Shown piece by piece: positions 5,757-6,787 of a DNA stretch of 6,787 bases. The notes under the pieces are model-generated. The model was not told the origin of the DNA. It worked only from the letters and a program-made list of their open reading frames with translations, and searched no databases. The stretch is from contig DAIUKO010000381.1 of NCBI GenBank assembly GCA_036848175.1, positions 1-6,787 of the forward strand, written 5' to 3'. Positions within the stretch are counted from its first letter, which is position 1, and every line of letters starts with the position of its first letter. A program made the position numbers and the translations under genes. The DNA comes from QHWF01 sp036848175 (GTDB lineage: Bacteria > Acidobacteriota > Vicinamibacteria > Vicinamibacterales > CAVVIG01).

Positions 5757-6506
5757 TCATCCTCGTGGCACTGCCGGCAATGCGTCGAGCAGGCGGCGCA
5801 CGCGCGCGTCGTGCGAGGCGGCGACGACTCCGGGGCGATCGATCGCGATCAGCGTACCTTCTTCGACAACGCCGACGCGATCGGCGAGCGCGAACGCTTC
5901 CCCCATATCGTGCGAGACGATGATCACCGTCTTGCGAACGCGCTGCTGAATGCGGCGAAACTCGGCATGGAGCTCGGCGCGCGTCAGCGGATCGAGGGCG
6001 CCGAACGGTTCGTCCATCAGCAGCACCGGCGGATCGACGGCGAGCGCCCGCGCCACGCCGACGCGCTGGCGTTGGCCGCCTGACAGCTCGTCGGGCCATC
6101 GCGTCTCGAACTGCTGCGGCGCCAGTCCAACGAGCTCGAGGAGCTCGCGCACGCGCGCCGCGATCCGGTCGCCCGGCCAGCCCTCGAGCCGCGGCGCGAC
6201 GCCCACGTTCGCGGCGACGCTCATGTGCGGAAACAGACCGACGTCCTGCAGCACGTAGCCGACCCGTCGCCTCAGCCGGATCGGCTCCCATTCGCGTGTG
6301 TCGCGCCCCTCGACCATCACGCCGCCGCGGTCGGGCAGGAGCAGCCGGTTCACCAGCTTGAGGATCGTCGTCTTGCCCGCACCGCTCCTCCCGACCAGCG
6401 CCACCACCTCGCCGGTTTCGACGCTCAGATTGAAACGGTCGAGCACGACGGGACCGCCCGGCCGCCGGAAGGAAACGTCGCGGAACTCGATGGCCGGATC
6501 GGGCAT
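5757..6506 (-). CDS. ABC transporter ATPase, quaternary-amine importer type (OpuCA/ProV-like, no CBS domains)
   Basis: Cytoplasmic ATP-hydrolysing subunit that would drive the fused permease encoded next. From the ATG at 6506 it has 249 residues with every ABC motif: Walker A GRSGAGKT (39-46), Q-loop Gln 87 in LQDVGLFPHMSV, signature LSGGQRQRVGVARAL (141-155), Walker B VLLMDEP (161-167) and H-loop His 199 in VIIVSHD. The Q-loop context and Walker B region (DEPFGALDPLTR) are typical of the OpuCA/ProV/OsmV group. The protein stops about 50 residues after the H-loop, so the C-terminal tandem CBS domains that sense ionic strength in OpuA-type ATPases are absent. The frame stays open to 6653 with alternative starts at 6542 and 6653, but the added residues are Arg/Cys-rich and unlike the family, so 6506 is chosen. 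A divergent small gene lies 95 bp away. Its stop lies 3 bp from the repeat element. Confidence 0.93.
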   Translation of the reverse strand: MPDPAIEFRDVSFRRPGGPVVLDRFNLSVETGEVVALVGRSGAGKTTILKLVNRLLLPDRGGVMVEGRDTREWEPIRLRRRVGYVLQDVGLFPHMSVAANVGVAPRLEGWPGDRIAARVRELLELVGLAPQQFETRWPDELSGGQRQRVGVARALAVDPPVLLMDEPFGALDPLTRAELHAEFRRIQQRVRKTVIIVSHDMGEAFALADRVGVVEEGTLIAIDRPGVVAASHDARVRRLLDALPAVPRG

Positions 6507-6601
6507 CGTGCTTGCGACGGTACCACCGGAGGCGCATCGCATGCCACAGAACAAGTCAGCCGTTGACGTGCGGAGGCGTCGGCGGACTAAGGAGGCCAGC
6601 C
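6507..6601. promoter_or_regulatory. Divergent intergenic region between the ABC operon and the small-protein gene
   Basis: This 95-bp stretch separates two outward-facing starts, so it should hold promoters for both the ABC importer operon (minus) and the 61-residue protein (plus). I can point to no convincing -35/-10 pair or operator; a TTGACG at 6563-6568 is the only suggestive hexamer. Confidence 0.4.
6588..6595 (+). promoter_or_regulatory. Strong Shine-Dalgarno for the 61-aa protein
   Basis: TAAGGAGG, an almost full anti-SD complement, lies 6 nt before the ATG at 6602. It is the best ribosome binding site in the window and decides the start of the downstream small gene. Confidence 0.85.
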
Positions 6602-6787
6602 ATGCGTAACGACGCCAGACCGATCGGCGAGGATGCCCACGACAAGTCGCCAATCGACGAACGCGAGTCGGTGGGCCACGATCGCCAGTCGCACATCGTC
6701 AATCGTCGCGCTGAGGAAGACGCCAAGCGGAAGCAACCCGATCAGACGATGCCATCCGATGGGTCGACGTTGAATACCAGGATCTAG
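6602..6787 (+). CDS. Small hydrophilic protein of unknown function (61 aa)
   Basis: Complete 61-residue frame, MRNDARPIGEDAHDKS through DGSTLNTRI, with the TAG stop at the last three bases of the window. I do not recognise it. It is strongly charged (many Asp, Arg, Glu, His, Lys), has no Cys, no signal peptide and no hydrophobic segment, and is probably cytosolic and largely disordered apart from a possible short helix at about 34-44 (NRRAEEDAKRK). Reality is supported by the near-perfect Shine-Dalgarno at the right spacing. The frame is open upstream to 6512, but the ATG at 6602 is clearly the translated start. It is divergent from the ABC importer operon and shares its intergenic region, which hints at common control without showing it. 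Confidence 0.72.
   Translation: MRNDARPIGEDAHDKSPIDERESVGHDRQSHIVNRRAEEDAKRKQPDQTMPSDGSTLNTRI

Noticed and set aside
6563..6591. TTGACG with ACTAAG 17 bp downstream as a sigma-70 promoter for the small gene
   Set aside because: The -10 match is poor and overlaps the Shine-Dalgarno, which would leave the ribosome site outside the transcript.
6507..6653. N-terminal extension of the ATPase to 6653 (or 6542)
   Set aside because: The extra residues are Arg/Cys-rich, have no family counterpart, and would overlap the divergent small gene's ribosome site and start; ATG 6506 gives the standard ABC N-terminus.

Overview
The window reads as a piece of a GC-rich bacterial chromosome, probably from a metagenome-derived scaffold: nearly all of it is tightly packed coding sequence with strong G/C third-position bias, and it contains a run of exactly 100 N. 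The gene styles and the small hairpin and AT-rich intergenic repeats suggest a soil-type acidobacterium or a similar high-GC lineage. That placement is an impression, not proof.

Layout. (1) 1-2377, plus strand: a PLP-dependent group II (aromatic-amino-acid type) decarboxylase starts immediately after a perfect 10-bp hairpin repeat, followed by a secreted protein of unknown function. (2) 2384-6506, minus strand, read right to left: an ABC ATPase; a roughly 435-bp AT-rich repeat element containing the N gap; a fused permease/substrate-binding protein of the quaternary-amine (OpuC/ProWX/EgtU) type; an AI-2E/PerM-family membrane protein; and a small, extremely arginine-rich exported protein. Spacing between the last three is 6 and 25 bp, so they look like one operon. 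(3) 6507-6601 is a divergent intergenic region, followed by a 61-residue hydrophilic small protein (plus strand) with a near-ideal Shine-Dalgarno sequence.

How the genes work together. The ATPase and the permease-binding protein fusion are together enough for a complete ABC importer: two copies of each would give the 2 NBD + 2 TMD + 2 SBD assembly. The substrate is probably a trimethylammonium compound (glycine betaine, choline, carnitine or ergothioneine). The AI-2E-family protein and the Arg-rich protein probably share the transcript. The decarboxylase and secreted-protein pair converges on this operon with only 6 bp between stop codons.

Most unusual feature. The whole space between the ATPase stop and the permease start is filled by a 48-bp tandem repeat array closed at both ends by a perfect 35-bp inverted repeat. 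The array is about 42% GC against GC-rich surroundings, each unit contains smaller inverted repeats, and the assembly breaks inside it. No known defence system, CRISPR array, transposase, rRNA or tRNA is visible.
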